Below, piece by piece: positions 27,026-35,856 of a stretch of DNA of 64,000 nucleotides. The notes beneath the pieces are model-generated. The model saw only the letters and a list, made by a program, of their open reading frames with translations. It made no database searches and was not told the DNA's origin. This DNA is from Bradyrhizobium sp. (lineage in GTDB: Bacteria > Pseudomonadota > Alphaproteobacteria > Rhizobiales > Xanthobacteraceae). A program made the position numbers and the translations under genes. The stretch spans positions 43,383 through 107,382 of the forward strand of contig NZ_SSMW01000085.1 in the NCBI RefSeq assembly GCF_004799405.1. Direction: 5' to 3'. The number at the start of each line of letters is the position of its first letter. Positions within the stretch are counted from its first letter, which is position 1.

Positions 27026-27830
27026 CGCGGACAGCCCGCATGACCAGGTTTTGACGCGCGACGCGGCGTTGCTGACGGACACGGTGCGGGAGGCGGGCGC
27101 GCTGGCGCTGTCGCTGTTCCGCACCGACCTGAAGAACTGGACCAAGGGGGTGTCGTCCCCGGTATCCGAAGCCGATATCGCGGTCAACGACCTGATCGAG
27201 ACGCGGCTGCGATCGGCTACGCCGGACTATGGCTGGCTGTCGGAAGAGAGCGCCGACGACGAGGCGCGCCTAGCCAAGCACCGGGTCTGGATTGTCGATC
27301 CGATCGACGGCACCCGGGGTTATCTTGCCGGCCGCGAGGACTGGTGCGTCAGCGTGGCGCTGATCGAGGACGCGTCTCCGGTGCTGGCGGCCGTGTTTGC
27401 GCCGGTCAGCGATGAATTCTTGTTCGCCGCACGCGGGCAGGGCGCCACCTGCAACAATGTTTCTGTCCATGTCGCGACCGGTACCGAGCTGGATTTTTCC
27501 CGCGTGGCGGGTCCGAAGCCGCTGGTCCAGCGGTTCAATCAATCCACGGGTGAAATCTCCCTTCATCCCCGCATCGGCTCGCTCGCGCTCCGGTTGTGCC
27601 GGGTCGCGCAGGGCCGGCTCGATGCCGCCTTCGCGGGCGGCCAAAGCCGCGACTGGGACCTTGCGGCGGCCAATTTGATCGTGCAGGAAGCGAATGGTAA
27701 TATGACCGCGCTCTCGGGGGATGCGATATCTTACAATCGCCGGGAGGTGACGCATGGGGTGTTGGTGGCAGCGGGGCGCGATCGTCATGCACGTATTATC
27801 GAGCATTTTCGAAACCATTCGCCGTTCTGA
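27012..27830 (+). CDS. cysQ: Inositol-monophosphatase family / 3'(2'),5'-bisphosphate nucleotidase (CysQ-like)
   Basis: The protein is 272 residues from a TTG at 27012 inside the end of tldE, with GAGG about ten bases upstream; no in-frame ATG is near. Metal-binding motifs of the Li-sensitive phosphatase family are complete: SEES (77-80), WIVDPIDGTRGYLAG with D96, D99 and T101, and DWDLAAANLI near the end. It would hydrolyse PAP to AMP, or inositol phosphate. CysQ is the more likely name given the EES and DPIDGTRGY wording. Confidence 0.83.
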   Translation: MADASADSPHDQVLTRDAALLTDTVREAGALALSLFRTDLKNWTKGVSSPVSEADIAVNDLIETRLRSATPDYGWLSEESADDEARLAKHRVWIVDPIDGTRGYLAGREDWCVSVALIEDASPVLAAVFAPVSDEFLFAARGQGATCNNVSVHVATGTELDFSRVAGPKPLVQRFNQSTGEISLHPRIGSLALRLCRVAQGRLDAAFAGGQSRDWDLAAANLIVQEANGNMTALSGDAISYNRREVTHGVLVAAGRDRHARIIEHFRNHSPF

Positions 27831-27888
27831 GCGCTCTCGATAGGCGTTGGTGATTTTGCCTGCCGGGCACCGTGTTAGGAAAGCGATT

Positions 27889-28137
27889 ATGCCAGATAGT
27901 GCCCAGCAGCAATTGCTCCATCTCGTCATCGGGGGCGAGTTGACTGATCTCGAACACACGACCTTCAAGGATCTCGATCAGGTGGAAATCGTCGGCGTGT
28001 TCCCCAACTACGCGACCGCCTACGCGGCCTGGAAAGCGAAAGCGCAGCAGACGGTGGACAATGCCCATATGCGCTATTTCGTCGTCCATCTCCATCGGCT
28101 GCTCGATCCAAGTCAAGACGCGAAGCCTCCCCGTTGA
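27889..28137 (+). CDS. DUF4170 domain protein
   Basis: The protein is 82 residues from the ATG at 27889 (AGGAAAG six bases upstream). The sequence LLHLVIGGELTDLEHTTFKD, then VEIVGVFPNYATAYAAWKAK and YFVVHLHRLLDP, is characteristic of DUF4170. The family is known mainly as a small soluble protein next to lipid A genes in Rhizobiales. It overlaps the acyltransferase start by four bases (TTGA), so it is tightly coupled to it. Confidence 0.82.
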   Translation: MPDSAQQQLLHLVIGGELTDLEHTTFKDLDQVEIVGVFPNYATAYAAWKAKAQQTVDNAHMRYFVVHLHRLLDPSQDAKPPR

Positions 28138-28850
28138 AAAAACTACTCCGCAATTTGCTGCGCGGCAGCTGGTTCCCGCGCGCTGCGGGATTTCTCGCGG
28201 CCGAGTACCTGCGGCTGGTCTGGCTGACCAACAGATTCAGCTACGACCCTCCCGACTTCTATGAATTTTTCGACCCTCAGCAGCCGGTGATCGTCACCTT
28301 CTGGCACGGCCAGCATTTCATGACGCCGTTCATCAAGGTCAAGAAGAGTTACCGCGCCAAGGTATTGGTGTCGCGGCATCGCGACGGCGAATTCAATGGG
28401 ATCGTGGCCGAACGGCTGGGTATCGGCACCATCCGCGGTTCCGGCGACCACGGATCGGCATTCCACCGCAAGGGTGGTGTCGGCGCATTCAGGGAAATGA
28501 AGCGGGCGCTGGCCGACAATTATAACATCGCGCTCACCGCCGATGTACCGAAGCGCTCGCGCGTTGCGGGTCTCGGCATCATCATGCTGGCGAGAGAATC
28601 CGGACGGCCGATCATGGCATTTGCGCTGGCGACCAGCCGGTTCATCCGCCTCGACAATTGGGACCGCACCACCATTAATTTGCCATTCGGACGGGGCGCA
28701 GTGGTGGGCATCGAAGCGATTTCCGTGCCGTCCGATGCCGATGCCGAGACCATGGAAAAACTGCGCGTGCAACTGGAAGCCAACCTGAACGAGGCGACCC
28801 GCCGCGCCTATGCGCTGGTCGGCCGTCCGGAGGGGACGGGTGATGGCTAA
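28134..28850 (+). CDS. Lysophospholipid/lipid A acyltransferase family protein (DUF374)
   Basis: The protein is 238 residues from a TTG at 28134 that overlaps the preceding stop. A hydrophobic N-terminus leads to FWHGQHFMTPFI, LVSRHRDGEFNGIVAERLGI, the GSGDHGSAFHRKGG segment and ALTADVPKRSRVAGLGIIML, the DUF374 pattern related to PlsC/LpxL acyltransferases. The HxxxD-like catalytic motif is not clear. The position directly upstream of waaA and lpxK suggests acylation of lipid A or a related envelope lipid at the inner membrane. Confidence 0.82.
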   Translation: MKKLLRNLLRGSWFPRAAGFLAAEYLRLVWLTNRFSYDPPDFYEFFDPQQPVIVTFWHGQHFMTPFIKVKKSYRAKVLVSRHRDGEFNGIVAERLGIGTIRGSGDHGSAFHRKGGVGAFREMKRALADNYNIALTADVPKRSRVAGLGIIMLARESGRPIMAFALATSRFIRLDNWDRTTINLPFGRGAVVGIEAISVPSDADAETMEKLRVQLEANLNEATRRAYALVGRPEGTGDG

Positions 28851-30147
28851 TTCGTTGCCGATGACGCTGCGCGTCTACCAGAAGCTGTCCACCGCGATGG
28901 TGCCGCTGTCGCCGGCGCTGATCAAGCGGCGGCTGAAACAAGGCAAGGAAGATCCGGCCCGCATCGGCGAGCGCCGCGGCATCAGCAAGGACATCCGGCC
29001 GCCCGGTCCATTGGTCTGGATTCACGGCGCCAGCGTCGGCGAAGTGCTGGCTGCAGCGGGCTTGATCGAGAAGTTGCGGGCGCTGCGTATCCGCATCCTG
29101 CTGACGTCCGGCACCGTAACCTCGGCGGCGATCGTCGCCAAGCGGTTTCCCGCCGACATCATCCATCAATATGTCCCTTACGACTCGCCGCGCTATGTCG
29201 CGCGCTTTCTCGATCACTGGCGGCCGAGTCTTGCGCTGTTCATCGAGTCCGACCTGTGGCCCAATCTCATTTTGTCGAGCGCGGCGCGCCGGCTGCCGAT
29301 GGTCCTCATCAACGGCCGGATGTCGCACCGCTCGTTTCCGCGCTGGCGCAGGCTGACCGGCACCATCTCGGCGCTGCTTGGCCGGTTCGATATCTGCATG
29401 GCGCAATCACAGGTCGACGCCGAACGTTTCACGGCGCTCGGCAGCCGCAACGTCATCACCACCGGCAATTTGAAGCTGGATGTTCCGGCGCCCCCCGCCG
29501 ATCCCGCCAAGCTGGAACGGTTGATGTCGGTGACACGCGGCCGTCCGATCGTCGTCGCCGCATCGACCCATCCCGGCGAAGAGGAGCTGCTGCTTGAGGC
29601 GCATCGAACGCTTGCCGGATTCTTTCCGTCGCTGCTGAGCGTGATCGTGCCGCGGCATCCCGATCGCGGCGAGGCCATCGCCCGCACCGTCGTGGCTTCC
29701 GGCCTGCGCGTCGCGCTGCGCTCGCGCGAGGAATTGCCGACCGCGACCACCGACATCTATGTCGCCGACACCATGGGCGAGCTGGGAGTGTTCTATCGGC
29801 TGTCGCCGGTCGTATTCATGGGCGGGTCGCTGGTCGCGCATGGCGGGCAGAATCCGATCGAGGCGATCAAGCTCGGCGCGTCGATCGTGCACGGCCCGCA
29901 TGTCTTCAACTTCACCGATGTCTATGCGGCACTCGACAGCGTCGGCGGCGCCAAGCGGGCGGACACGCAGGAGGCGCTGGTCAAGCAGCTCGGCCAGTGG
30001 CTGGCCGATCCGGCGGCGCGCGAATTATCGGCTGCCGCCGCCGCGCGCGTGGTCGAGCAGCTCGGCGGCGCGCTCGACCGTACGCTGGCGGCCCTCGAGC
30101 CGTATCTTTTGCAGTTGCGGCTCGAGATGGGGGCGGCCAATGCGTGA
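28843..30147 (+). CDS. waaA: Kdo transferase WaaA (3-deoxy-D-manno-octulosonic acid transferase)
   Basis: The call is 434 residues from the ATG at 28843, preceded by GGAGGGG, overlapping the upstream gene by eight bases. An N-terminal membrane anchor region leads to VWIHGASVGEVLAAAGLIEK (catalytic Glu region), RFLDHWRPSLALFIESDLWP, VITTGNLKLD and PVVFMGGSLVAHGGQNPIEA, all diagnostic of the GT30 family. It adds Kdo residues to lipid IVA on the cytoplasmic face. lpxK overlaps its 3' end. Confidence 0.95.
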   Translation: MANSLPMTLRVYQKLSTAMVPLSPALIKRRLKQGKEDPARIGERRGISKDIRPPGPLVWIHGASVGEVLAAAGLIEKLRALRIRILLTSGTVTSAAIVAKRFPADIIHQYVPYDSPRYVARFLDHWRPSLALFIESDLWPNLILSSAARRLPMVLINGRMSHRSFPRWRRLTGTISALLGRFDICMAQSQVDAERFTALGSRNVITTGNLKLDVPAPPADPAKLERLMSVTRGRPIVVAASTHPGEEELLLEAHRTLAGFFPSLLSVIVPRHPDRGEAIARTVVASGLRVALRSREELPTATTDIYVADTMGELGVFYRLSPVVFMGGSLVAHGGQNPIEAIKLGASIVHGPHVFNFTDVYAALDSVGGAKRADTQEALVKQLGQWLADPAARELSAAAAARVVEQLGGALDRTLAALEPYLLQLRLEMGAANA

Positions 30148-31168
30148 GCCGGCCTTCTGGTACCGGCCGTCTTCATGGATGTCCCGATTGCTGATGCCGC
30201 TTGGCGCGATCTATGGCCTGGCCGCGGGCTGGCGATTGCAGCGCCGGGGTCTTGACGCCGGCGTCCCCGTGCTTTGCGTCGGCAACTATCATGTCGGCGG
30301 CGCCGGCAAGACCCCGACGGTGCTGGCGTTGGCTAGTCTACTGCGCGATCTCGGCGAGACGCCGGTGGTGCTCAGCCGTGGCTATGGCGGACGATTGCGC
30401 GGACCGGTCAAGGTCGATACCGGGCGGCACGTTGCCGCCGATGTCGGTGACGAGCCGCTGATGCTGGCGCGGACAGTGCCGGTGGTGGTCGCGCGCGACC
30501 GCATCGGCGGCGTCGCGTTGGCGCGGTCGCAAGGCGCCAGCGTGATCCTGATGGACGACGGTTTTCAGAATCCGGCGGTTGCCAAGGATGCTTCGCTGAT
30601 CGTGATCGACGGCAACCGCGGCCTCGGCAACGGCTGTGTATTTCCCGCCGGTCCCTTGCGCGCGCCGCTGCTGCCGCAGCTGGCCCGCACCGATGCCCTT
30701 GTTGTTATCGGCGATGGCCGGGCGGCCGAAGCGGTCGCTGCGGAGGCCGCCGCACAGGGCAAGCCGGTGCTATCGGCACATCTCAAGGCCGCCGACGCAT
30801 CGGTGGCGGCACTCAGCGGCAAGCGGGTGCTGGCTTTTGCCGGGATCGGGGATCCCGCGAGATTCTTCAGAACGCTGCGCGGCAGCGGGATCGCCGTCGT
30901 CGCGGAGCGCGCTTTCGCCGATCACCATCGGTTTTCCAACGACGAAATCGAAACACTGATTGCGGAAGCCGGGCGCGATGCGCTGACATTGGTGACGACG
31001 GAAAAGGATCTGGCGCGGCTAGCGACGGCGGCGGGGTTGCCGTGCCAGGCGAAAGATATTGTGCCGTTCGCGGTGACGCTTGAGTTCGACGATTCCGCGC
31101 AATTGCGCAAATTCGTTTCGGAGCGGCTGTTTCAGGCGCGCCAGAAAAATTATCGCTTGAATAATTAA
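30140..31168 (+). CDS. lpxK: Tetraacyldisaccharide 4'-kinase LpxK
   Basis: The call is 342 residues from the ATG at 30140, overlapping waaA by eight bases; the frame is open upstream only because of waaA codon bias. The P-loop VGNYHVGGAGKTPTV (residues 47-61) and the family block ILMDDGFQNPAVAKDASLIV with VFPAGPLRAP are present. It phosphorylates the 4' position of the lipid A disaccharide at the inner membrane. Its TAA overlaps the stop of the converging DUF2093 gene. Confidence 0.95.
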   Translation: MREPAFWYRPSSWMSRLLMPLGAIYGLAAGWRLQRRGLDAGVPVLCVGNYHVGGAGKTPTVLALASLLRDLGETPVVLSRGYGGRLRGPVKVDTGRHVAADVGDEPLMLARTVPVVVARDRIGGVALARSQGASVILMDDGFQNPAVAKDASLIVIDGNRGLGNGCVFPAGPLRAPLLPQLARTDALVVIGDGRAAEAVAAEAAAQGKPVLSAHLKAADASVAALSGKRVLAFAGIGDPARFFRTLRGSGIAVVAERAFADHHRFSNDEIETLIAEAGRDALTLVTTEKDLARLATAAGLPCQAKDIVPFAVTLEFDDSAQLRKFVSERLFQARQKNYRLNN

Positions 31169-31392
31169 TCCTGCGTTTTCAGCGCCGCGGGAAAATGCCG
31201 CCGCAGCACCGCGGACGGAACGGCGTAGGCCTCCTGCAGGTCAACGCTCCAGTATTTGAGCTCGTCGAGCGGAATCCGCGCGTCGGTCACCGCACAGCGC
31301 ACATAGGTTCCCGGCGAGATCACGCGGAAATCGCCATCCAGATATTGTACCTGGGCTTCGCCATGGCCCGAGGGACCGAATTTATTCAGCAC
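31165..31392 (-). CDS. DUF2093 family small protein
   Basis: The call is 75 residues from the GTG at 31392, which gives MLNKFGPSGHGEAQVQYLDG, the usual DUF2093 beginning; an in-frame ATG at 31431 would add 13 residues. Continuing motifs are FRVISPGTYVRCAVTDARIP and LKYWSVDLQEAYAVP. Function unknown. It is opposite and convergent to lpxK, with the two stop codons overlapping in the sequence TTAA. Confidence 0.82.
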   Translation of the reverse strand: MLNKFGPSGHGEAQVQYLDGDFRVISPGTYVRCAVTDARIPLDELKYWSVDLQEAYAVPSAVLRRHFPAALKTQD

Positions 31393-31574
31393 GGTTGGAC
31401 TCTCTGATTGATCCCGGGCGAACCGGGGCAAAATGTTTCGTGATGCGATCTATCATAAATAGGTGCTGTTGTCCGCCGGTCAAACCCACCGATTTGTGAT
31501 GAATTTTCGCTTCTGCCACATGATAACGTGAGCATGGGCGGCTTTCTCCGGCGCCATGGCTGATCGGCTACGCG

Positions 31575-32399
31575 ATGCGGCTTCTCTTTGCCATCATAGT
31601 GACGATGCTGCTCGCCGCGCCGGTCGCCGCGGAGGTAGCGCCGCAGGAGGTCGACATTCCCCTCGCCAACGGGGTGCTGCATGCGCAGCTTTTCAAGCCC
31701 GACGGCGACGGTCCGTTTCCGACCGTGATTGCCCTGCATGGTTGCGGCGGATTGGCCGGCCATTCCGAACCGGTGCTGCCGCGCTATCGCGATTGGGCCG
31801 AGCAATTGCTGAAGGCCGGCAAGGCGGTGTTGCTGCCGGACAGCTACGGTTCGCGCGAACTCGGCCCGCAGTGCCGGGTCAAGGAGCGCCGCGTGCTCGC
31901 CCGTCGCGAACGGGTGGCCGATATCATGGCGTCCCGGCAATGGCTGGTGCAGCAGCCTTGGGCGGCACGTGATCGCATCAGCCTGATGGGGTGGGCGAAC
32001 GGCGCCAGCGCGCTGTTATGGGCGGTGCGTCCGCAATTGTCGTCGCGCAGCATCGGGCCGGATTTCCGCACGGCGATCGCCTTCTATCCGGACTGCCGCA
32101 TCTCATCCGGGCTGGGATGGAGCGCGCGCGTTCCGACGCTGCTGCTGATCGGCGCCAAGGACGACGTCAGTTCGCCACCGGCCTGCCGCCAGATGGTCGA
32201 TGGCGCCCGCGGGCGTAGCGCGCTGGCGCGGATCGTGGTCTATCCCGGCGCCTATCACGATTTCGATCGTGCGAATTTTCCGCTTCATGCCGTTGCGGGT
32301 ACACCCGATGCGGCCGCGCCGGAACACGGCCATGTCGGTACCGACGCGGAAGCGCGCGCCGATTCGCAAAAGCGCGTCGCGGAATGGCTGGCGCGCTAG
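31575..32399 (+). CDS. Exported dienelactone-hydrolase-like protein lacking the nucleophile
   Basis: The protein has 274 residues with a signal peptide (MRLLFAIIVTMLLAAPVAAE). The alpha/beta-hydrolase layout is clear: FPTVIALHGCGGLAG (oxyanion region), LLIGAKDDVSSPPAC (Asp196/197) and YPGAYHDFD (His228). At the nucleophile elbow the sequence is GWANG (139-143), with Ala141 where Ser or Cys is required. The enzyme is thus probably inactive as a hydrolase, or uses another residue (Ser145 is close). It converges on xseA. Confidence 0.82.
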   Translation: MRLLFAIIVTMLLAAPVAAEVAPQEVDIPLANGVLHAQLFKPDGDGPFPTVIALHGCGGLAGHSEPVLPRYRDWAEQLLKAGKAVLLPDSYGSRELGPQCRVKERRVLARRERVADIMASRQWLVQQPWAARDRISLMGWANGASALLWAVRPQLSSRSIGPDFRTAIAFYPDCRISSGLGWSARVPTLLLIGAKDDVSSPPACRQMVDGARGRSALARIVVYPGAYHDFDRANFPLHAVAGTPDAAAPEHGHVGTDAEARADSQKRVAEWLAR

Positions 32400-32402
32400 A
32401 AC

Positions 32403-32447
32403 TTGAAACAAACTGACTTAGAACAGACTGCCTTAAAACAAGCTGCC
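32403..32447 (-). repeat. Three contiguous 15-bp repeats spanning the xseA stop codon
   Basis: On the minus strand the units are GGCAGCTTGTTTTAA (32447-32433, the true end of xseA), GGCAGTCTGTTCTAA (32432-32418) and GTCAGTTTGTTTCAA (32417-32403). In the xseA frame they read GSLF-stop, GSLF-stop and VSLFQ. The third unit ends three bases from the converging hydrolase stop. Confidence 0.85.
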
Positions 32448-34043
32448 TTGGCCGGCCGGTTTGACGGTGCGCTTGGGCGCGGCGGGTTTTGGTTCGCCGG
32501 CTACCGGTTTGGCTGCGTGGACCGCCGCAGCCCGGTCCGCATCCGCGGTGGCCGCGACCCGTCCATCGGCAAATTCCAGGTTGAGCCGCGCGCCGGGTCC
32601 GATCGCGGCTGCAGCGCGCACCGCGAACCCCTGCTCATCGCGCACCAGTGCGAAACCGCGCGCGAGAACACCGCGATACGACAGCGCCGCCAGCAATTGG
32701 CCGCTGTGTCCCACGCGTGCCTGCTGACGCTGCATCAGGGTCGACAATGCCCGCCGCGCCCGCTCGGCCAGCCGCAGCGCGCATTCGCGGTCGCGCAAAA
32801 TGGCCTGGCGCTGCGCATTGGCGTTGGAGAGTTTTGAGGTCTTCAGCCTGATCGCAAGTCCGGCGTAGCGGTCCCTGCGATGGCGCAACAGCGCGCCCGC
32901 GGCATGCGCCATCCTTTCGCCCGACGCGGTCAGCCGCTGGTTGGCCTGGGCGACCTGCGCCCGCAGCACCCGCAAGGTCAATCGCGCGCCGGCGCTGGCG
33001 AAGCGGCGGAAATGGGCGTGGGTGTTGGCCTTCAAGGCGCGGGGCAGCGAACTGGCGGCGCCATCCAGCCGCTGGCGCGGGATCGCCAGCAACTCGCCGG
33101 CGGCGGGCAGTGCGCGCGCCGCGGCGCGCAATTCGTTGCGGCGGCCCTCCTGGCCGCGCTGCCAGCATACCAGCACCCGTCTTGCAAAGGTCGAAACCTC
33201 GACGAACAATTCGGCCCGCACCGGCACTGCCATTTCCGCGGCGGCCGTAGGCGTCGGCGCGCGCTTGTCGGCGGCAAAATCGATCAGCGTGATGTCGGTC
33301 TCGTGACCGACCGCCGAGATTAGCGGGATCATGCTGTCGGCGGCGGCGCGGATCACGATCTCCTCGTTGAACGACCAGAGGTCTTCCAGAGAGCCGCCGC
33401 CGCGGGCGACGATCAACAGATCCGGCCGAGGAATTCTGCCGCCCTCGGGTAGCGCATTGAAGCCGCGGATCGCCGCCGCAATCTGTTCGGCCGAACCTTC
33501 GCCCTGCACCCGCACCGGCCACACCAGCACGCGGCGCGGAAAACGGTCCTGCAATCGATGCAGGATGTCGCGGATCACAGCGCCGGTCGGCGAGGTGACG
33601 ACGCCGATCACTTCCGGCAGCCACGGCAAAAGCTGCTTGCGGGCTTCGTCGAACAGCCCTTCGGCAGCAAGCTTGCGCTTGCGCTCTTCCATCAGCGCCA
33701 TCAGCGCGCCGACCCCGGCGGGCTCGAGCGCCTCGATCACGATCTGGTATTTCGACGAACCGGGGTAGGTCGTGAGCCTGCCGGTGGCGATGACCTCAAG
33801 GCCTTCCTGCGGCTTGAACCGCATCCGGCCATGGACGCCCTTCCAGATCACCGCCTCGATCTTGGCGTTCTCGTCCTTGAGCGCGAAGTAACAGTGCCCG
33901 GAAGAGTGCGCCCCGCGAAAACCCGAGATCTCGCCGCGCACCCGGACATGCCCGTAGGCGTCCTCCACCGTCCGTTTCAGGGCGGAGGACAGTTCGGACA
34001 CCGTGAATTCCGGCGCGTTGATCAGGGCTTCGGCTGCGGTCAT
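32433..34043 (-). CDS. xseA: Exodeoxyribonuclease VII large subunit XseA
   Basis: The call is 536 residues from the ATG at 34043; the frame extends upstream without support. The N-terminal OB fold ([38 protein letters not shown]) is followed by the nuclease core with [36 protein letters not shown] and [21 protein letters not shown] long basic helical region and the conserved ending GQGSLF complete it. It degrades single-stranded DNA to oligonucleotides with XseB. The stop region carries a tandem repeat. Confidence 0.95.
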   Translation of the reverse strand: MTAAEALINAPEFTVSELSSALKRTVEDAYGHVRVRGEISGFRGAHSSGHCYFALKDENAKIEAVIWKGVHGRMRFKPQEGLEVIATGRLTTYPGSSKYQIVIEALEPAGVGALMALMEERKRKLAAEGLFDEARKQLLPWLPEVIGVVTSPTGAVIRDILHRLQDRFPRRVLVWPVRVQGEGSAEQIAAAIRGFNALPEGGRIPRPDLLIVARGGGSLEDLWSFNEEIVIRAAADSMIPLISAVGHETDITLIDFAADKRAPTPTAAAEMAVPVRAELFVEVSTFARRVLVCWQRGQEGRRNELRAAARALPAAGELLAIPRQRLDGAASSLPRALKANTHAHFRRFASAGARLTLRVLRAQVAQANQRLTASGERMAHAAGALLRHRRDRYAGLAIRLKTSKLSNANAQRQAILRDRECALRLAERARRALSTLMQRQQARVGHSGQLLAALSYRGVLARGFALVRDEQGFAVRAAAAIGPGARLNLEFADGRVAATADADRAAAVHAAKPVAGEPKPAAPKRTVKPAGQGSLF

Positions 34044-34116
34044 CTCACTCAATCGAATCGGGCTTTTGAGGCTCGCACGCAAGGTAGGGTTTTCGGCCGT
34101 GCCCGCAAATCGGCGC

Positions 34117-34145
34117 TTGCAAAGCAAAGTACTCTATAGTATAGA
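34117..34145 (+). promoter_or_regulatory. Predicted sigma-70-type promoter of the 34-36.7 kb module
   Basis: TTGCAA (34117-34122) and TATAGA (34140-34145) are separated by exactly 17 bases. The -10 hexamer lies inside a perfect palindrome. The first gene, with GAGGAG before its ATG at 34191, starts about 40 bases downstream of the expected transcription start. Confidence 0.55.
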
Positions 34146-34148
34146 GTA
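34130..34148. promoter_or_regulatory. 19-bp palindromic operator overlapping the -10 region
   Basis: TACTCTATAGTATAGAGTA has two perfect 9-bp arms around one central base. It is AT-rich against a GC-rich background and is unlikely to occur by chance in this genome. It sits between divergent xseA and the hydrolase operon. The small winged-helix protein encoded last in that operon is the natural candidate to bind it. Confidence 0.7.
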
Positions 34149-34190
34149 ATCTATAAAAATAGAATTTCATGGACGAACAGAGGAGTCATC

Positions 34191-35198
34191 ATGGTCGCGA
34201 CATTAGTGTCAGGCGGCTTCAAGGCCATTGTCTGGGGCCTTGCCGCCAGCGGTTTCATCGCAGTGGTGCTGGCGGGACTGATCGCCTGGCCGGTGCGGCA
34301 GCCGCCGGAACTGGCCTCGATTTCGCAGGCCCGCAAATCGGTCGATTTCAGCGCGTTGCCGGTTATCGAGCGATTTCAGGCCCGCGACGGCACCGAACTG
34401 GCGTACCGGCACTATCCCGCCGGCAGCCCCGCCACAGGACGGGTGGCCGTTGTGATTCACGGCTCGTCGGGCTCCAGCGGAACCACGATCCACGCATTAT
34501 CAGGAGCCTTGGCGGCGCATGGCGTCGAAACCTTTGCGGTGGATATTCGCGGCCATGGTGCCTCCGGGACTCGGGGCGATATCGCCTATGTCGGCCAGCT
34601 CGAGGACGATCTCGCCGATTTCATCGCGGTGGTCCGCAAGACGGTTCCGACGGCGCCCCTGACGCTGGTGGGACATTCCTCCGGCGGCGGCTTCGCGCTG
34701 CGTGTCGCCGCTTCGCCGATTCAAGGATTGTTCGCGCGTACCGTGCTGCTGGCGCCCTATCTCGGCTATGCCGCCCCGACCAACCGGCCGGATTCCGGCG
34801 GCTGGGCGAGCGCCGATATTCCGCGCATCCTCGGACTGCTGGCGTTGCGCGCCGTCGGGATCCGTTGCTGCGAGGCGCTGCCGGTGCTGGCGTTCGCGGT
34901 GCCGCCGAATTCCGAGAAGGTTCTGGTGCAGACCTATACCGACCGGCTGATGCGCAATTTTGCCAATCATCCGGACTTCCGCCGCGATCTCGCAGGCGCG
35001 ACCAGGCCGCTTACGATCTTTTCGGGCGCGGATGACGAGTTGATGCTTGCGGGCAATTACGCCGAGGCGGTGCGTGGCGTGAAGCCGTCGGTCGACGTGA
35101 AGCTGGTCGCCGGCGTCAATCACATGGGTATCGTGAGCGACCCAGCCGCCATATCCATCATCGCCGCCGACGTCGCCACAGCAGCCCTGAACTCATGA
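34191..35198 (+). CDS. Alpha/beta hydrolase (lysophospholipase-type, Hydrolase_4)
   Basis: The protein has 335 residues; the ATG follows GAGGAGTCATC. A single N-terminal membrane helix (WGLAASGFIAVVLAGLIAWP) would anchor it in the inner membrane. The catalytic parts are VVIHGSSGSSG, the nucleophile elbow GHSSGGG, FSGADDELM (Asp) and AGVNHMGI (His), so the triad is complete. Preference for lipid-like esters is inferred from the Hydrolase_4 type only. First gene of a four-gene unit behind the palindromic operator. Confidence 0.82.
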   Translation: MVATLVSGGFKAIVWGLAASGFIAVVLAGLIAWPVRQPPELASISQARKSVDFSALPVIERFQARDGTELAYRHYPAGSPATGRVAVVIHGSSGSSGTTIHALSGALAAHGVETFAVDIRGHGASGTRGDIAYVGQLEDDLADFIAVVRKTVPTAPLTLVGHSSGGGFALRVAASPIQGLFARTVLLAPYLGYAAPTNRPDSGGWASADIPRILGLLALRAVGIRCCEALPVLAFAVPPNSEKVLVQTYTDRLMRNFANHPDFRRDLAGATRPLTIFSGADDELMLAGNYAEAVRGVKPSVDVKLVAGVNHMGIVSDPAAISIIAADVATAALNS

Positions 35199-35226
35199 CC
35201 GATTGCAACAACGCCTGGAGAATCCG

Positions 35227-35856
35227 ATGAGGAACCTGCTTGAAGCCGGCAGGCTGTTGCTTCTCGACATGGCTGCGACGCTGTTTTTCCTGATGCTTTT
35301 TCTGCTGACCCATAATGTCGCGTTGTCGGTCGTGCTCGGCATGGCCTTGGGCGCAGCCCAGATCGGCTGGCAACTCGCACGCCGCAAGCCGATCGACACC
35401 ATGCAGTGGATGAGCCTGTTTCTGGTGCTGGGCGCAGGCACCGTCACGCTGATCACCAACGATCCGCGCTTCGTGATGATCAAGCCGAGCGTGATCTATC
35501 TCATCGTCGGCGTCGTGATGCTGAAGCGGGGATGGATGAACCGCTATCTGCCGCCGATCGCGCTCGAACTGGTGCCGGATATCGCGGTCATTTTGGGCTA
35601 TGCATGGTCGGGTCTGATGTTTTTTTCCGCAGCGCTGAACCTGGTCGTGGCGCTCAATTTCAGCGTGGTGACCTGGTCGGCGACGATGTCGATCTATGGC
35701 ATCGCCAGCAAGGCCGTGATGTTCCTGATCGGGTACGCCGTCATGCGCACCATTGGCGCTGCGCGCAACCGCCGTCGCTCGACCAGCGTCGCGGCTTCGG
35801 CATCGCCTCCTTCAGTGATCGCGGATGACCTGGTCAAAGCAGGGAGTGCATCATGA
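35227..35856 (+). CDS. YciB/IspZ-like inner-membrane protein
   Basis: The call is 209 residues from the ATG at 35227 (GGAG nine bases upstream). About five membrane helices are visible. The wording MRNLLEAGRLLLLDMAATLF, NDPRFVMIKPSVIYLIVGVV and KRGWMNRYLP follows the septation-protein A family, in which KP and W residues after helix three are typical. The C-terminus is a soluble Ser/Ala tail. True YciB is shorter, so this may be a paralogue. It is coupled by a four-base overlap (ATGA) to the next gene. Confidence 0.68.
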   Translation: MRNLLEAGRLLLLDMAATLFFLMLFLLTHNVALSVVLGMALGAAQIGWQLARRKPIDTMQWMSLFLVLGAGTVTLITNDPRFVMIKPSVIYLIVGVVMLKRGWMNRYLPPIALELVPDIAVILGYAWSGLMFFSAALNLVVALNFSVVTWSATMSIYGIASKAVMFLIGYAVMRTIGAARNRRRSTSVAASASPPSVIADDLVKAGSAS

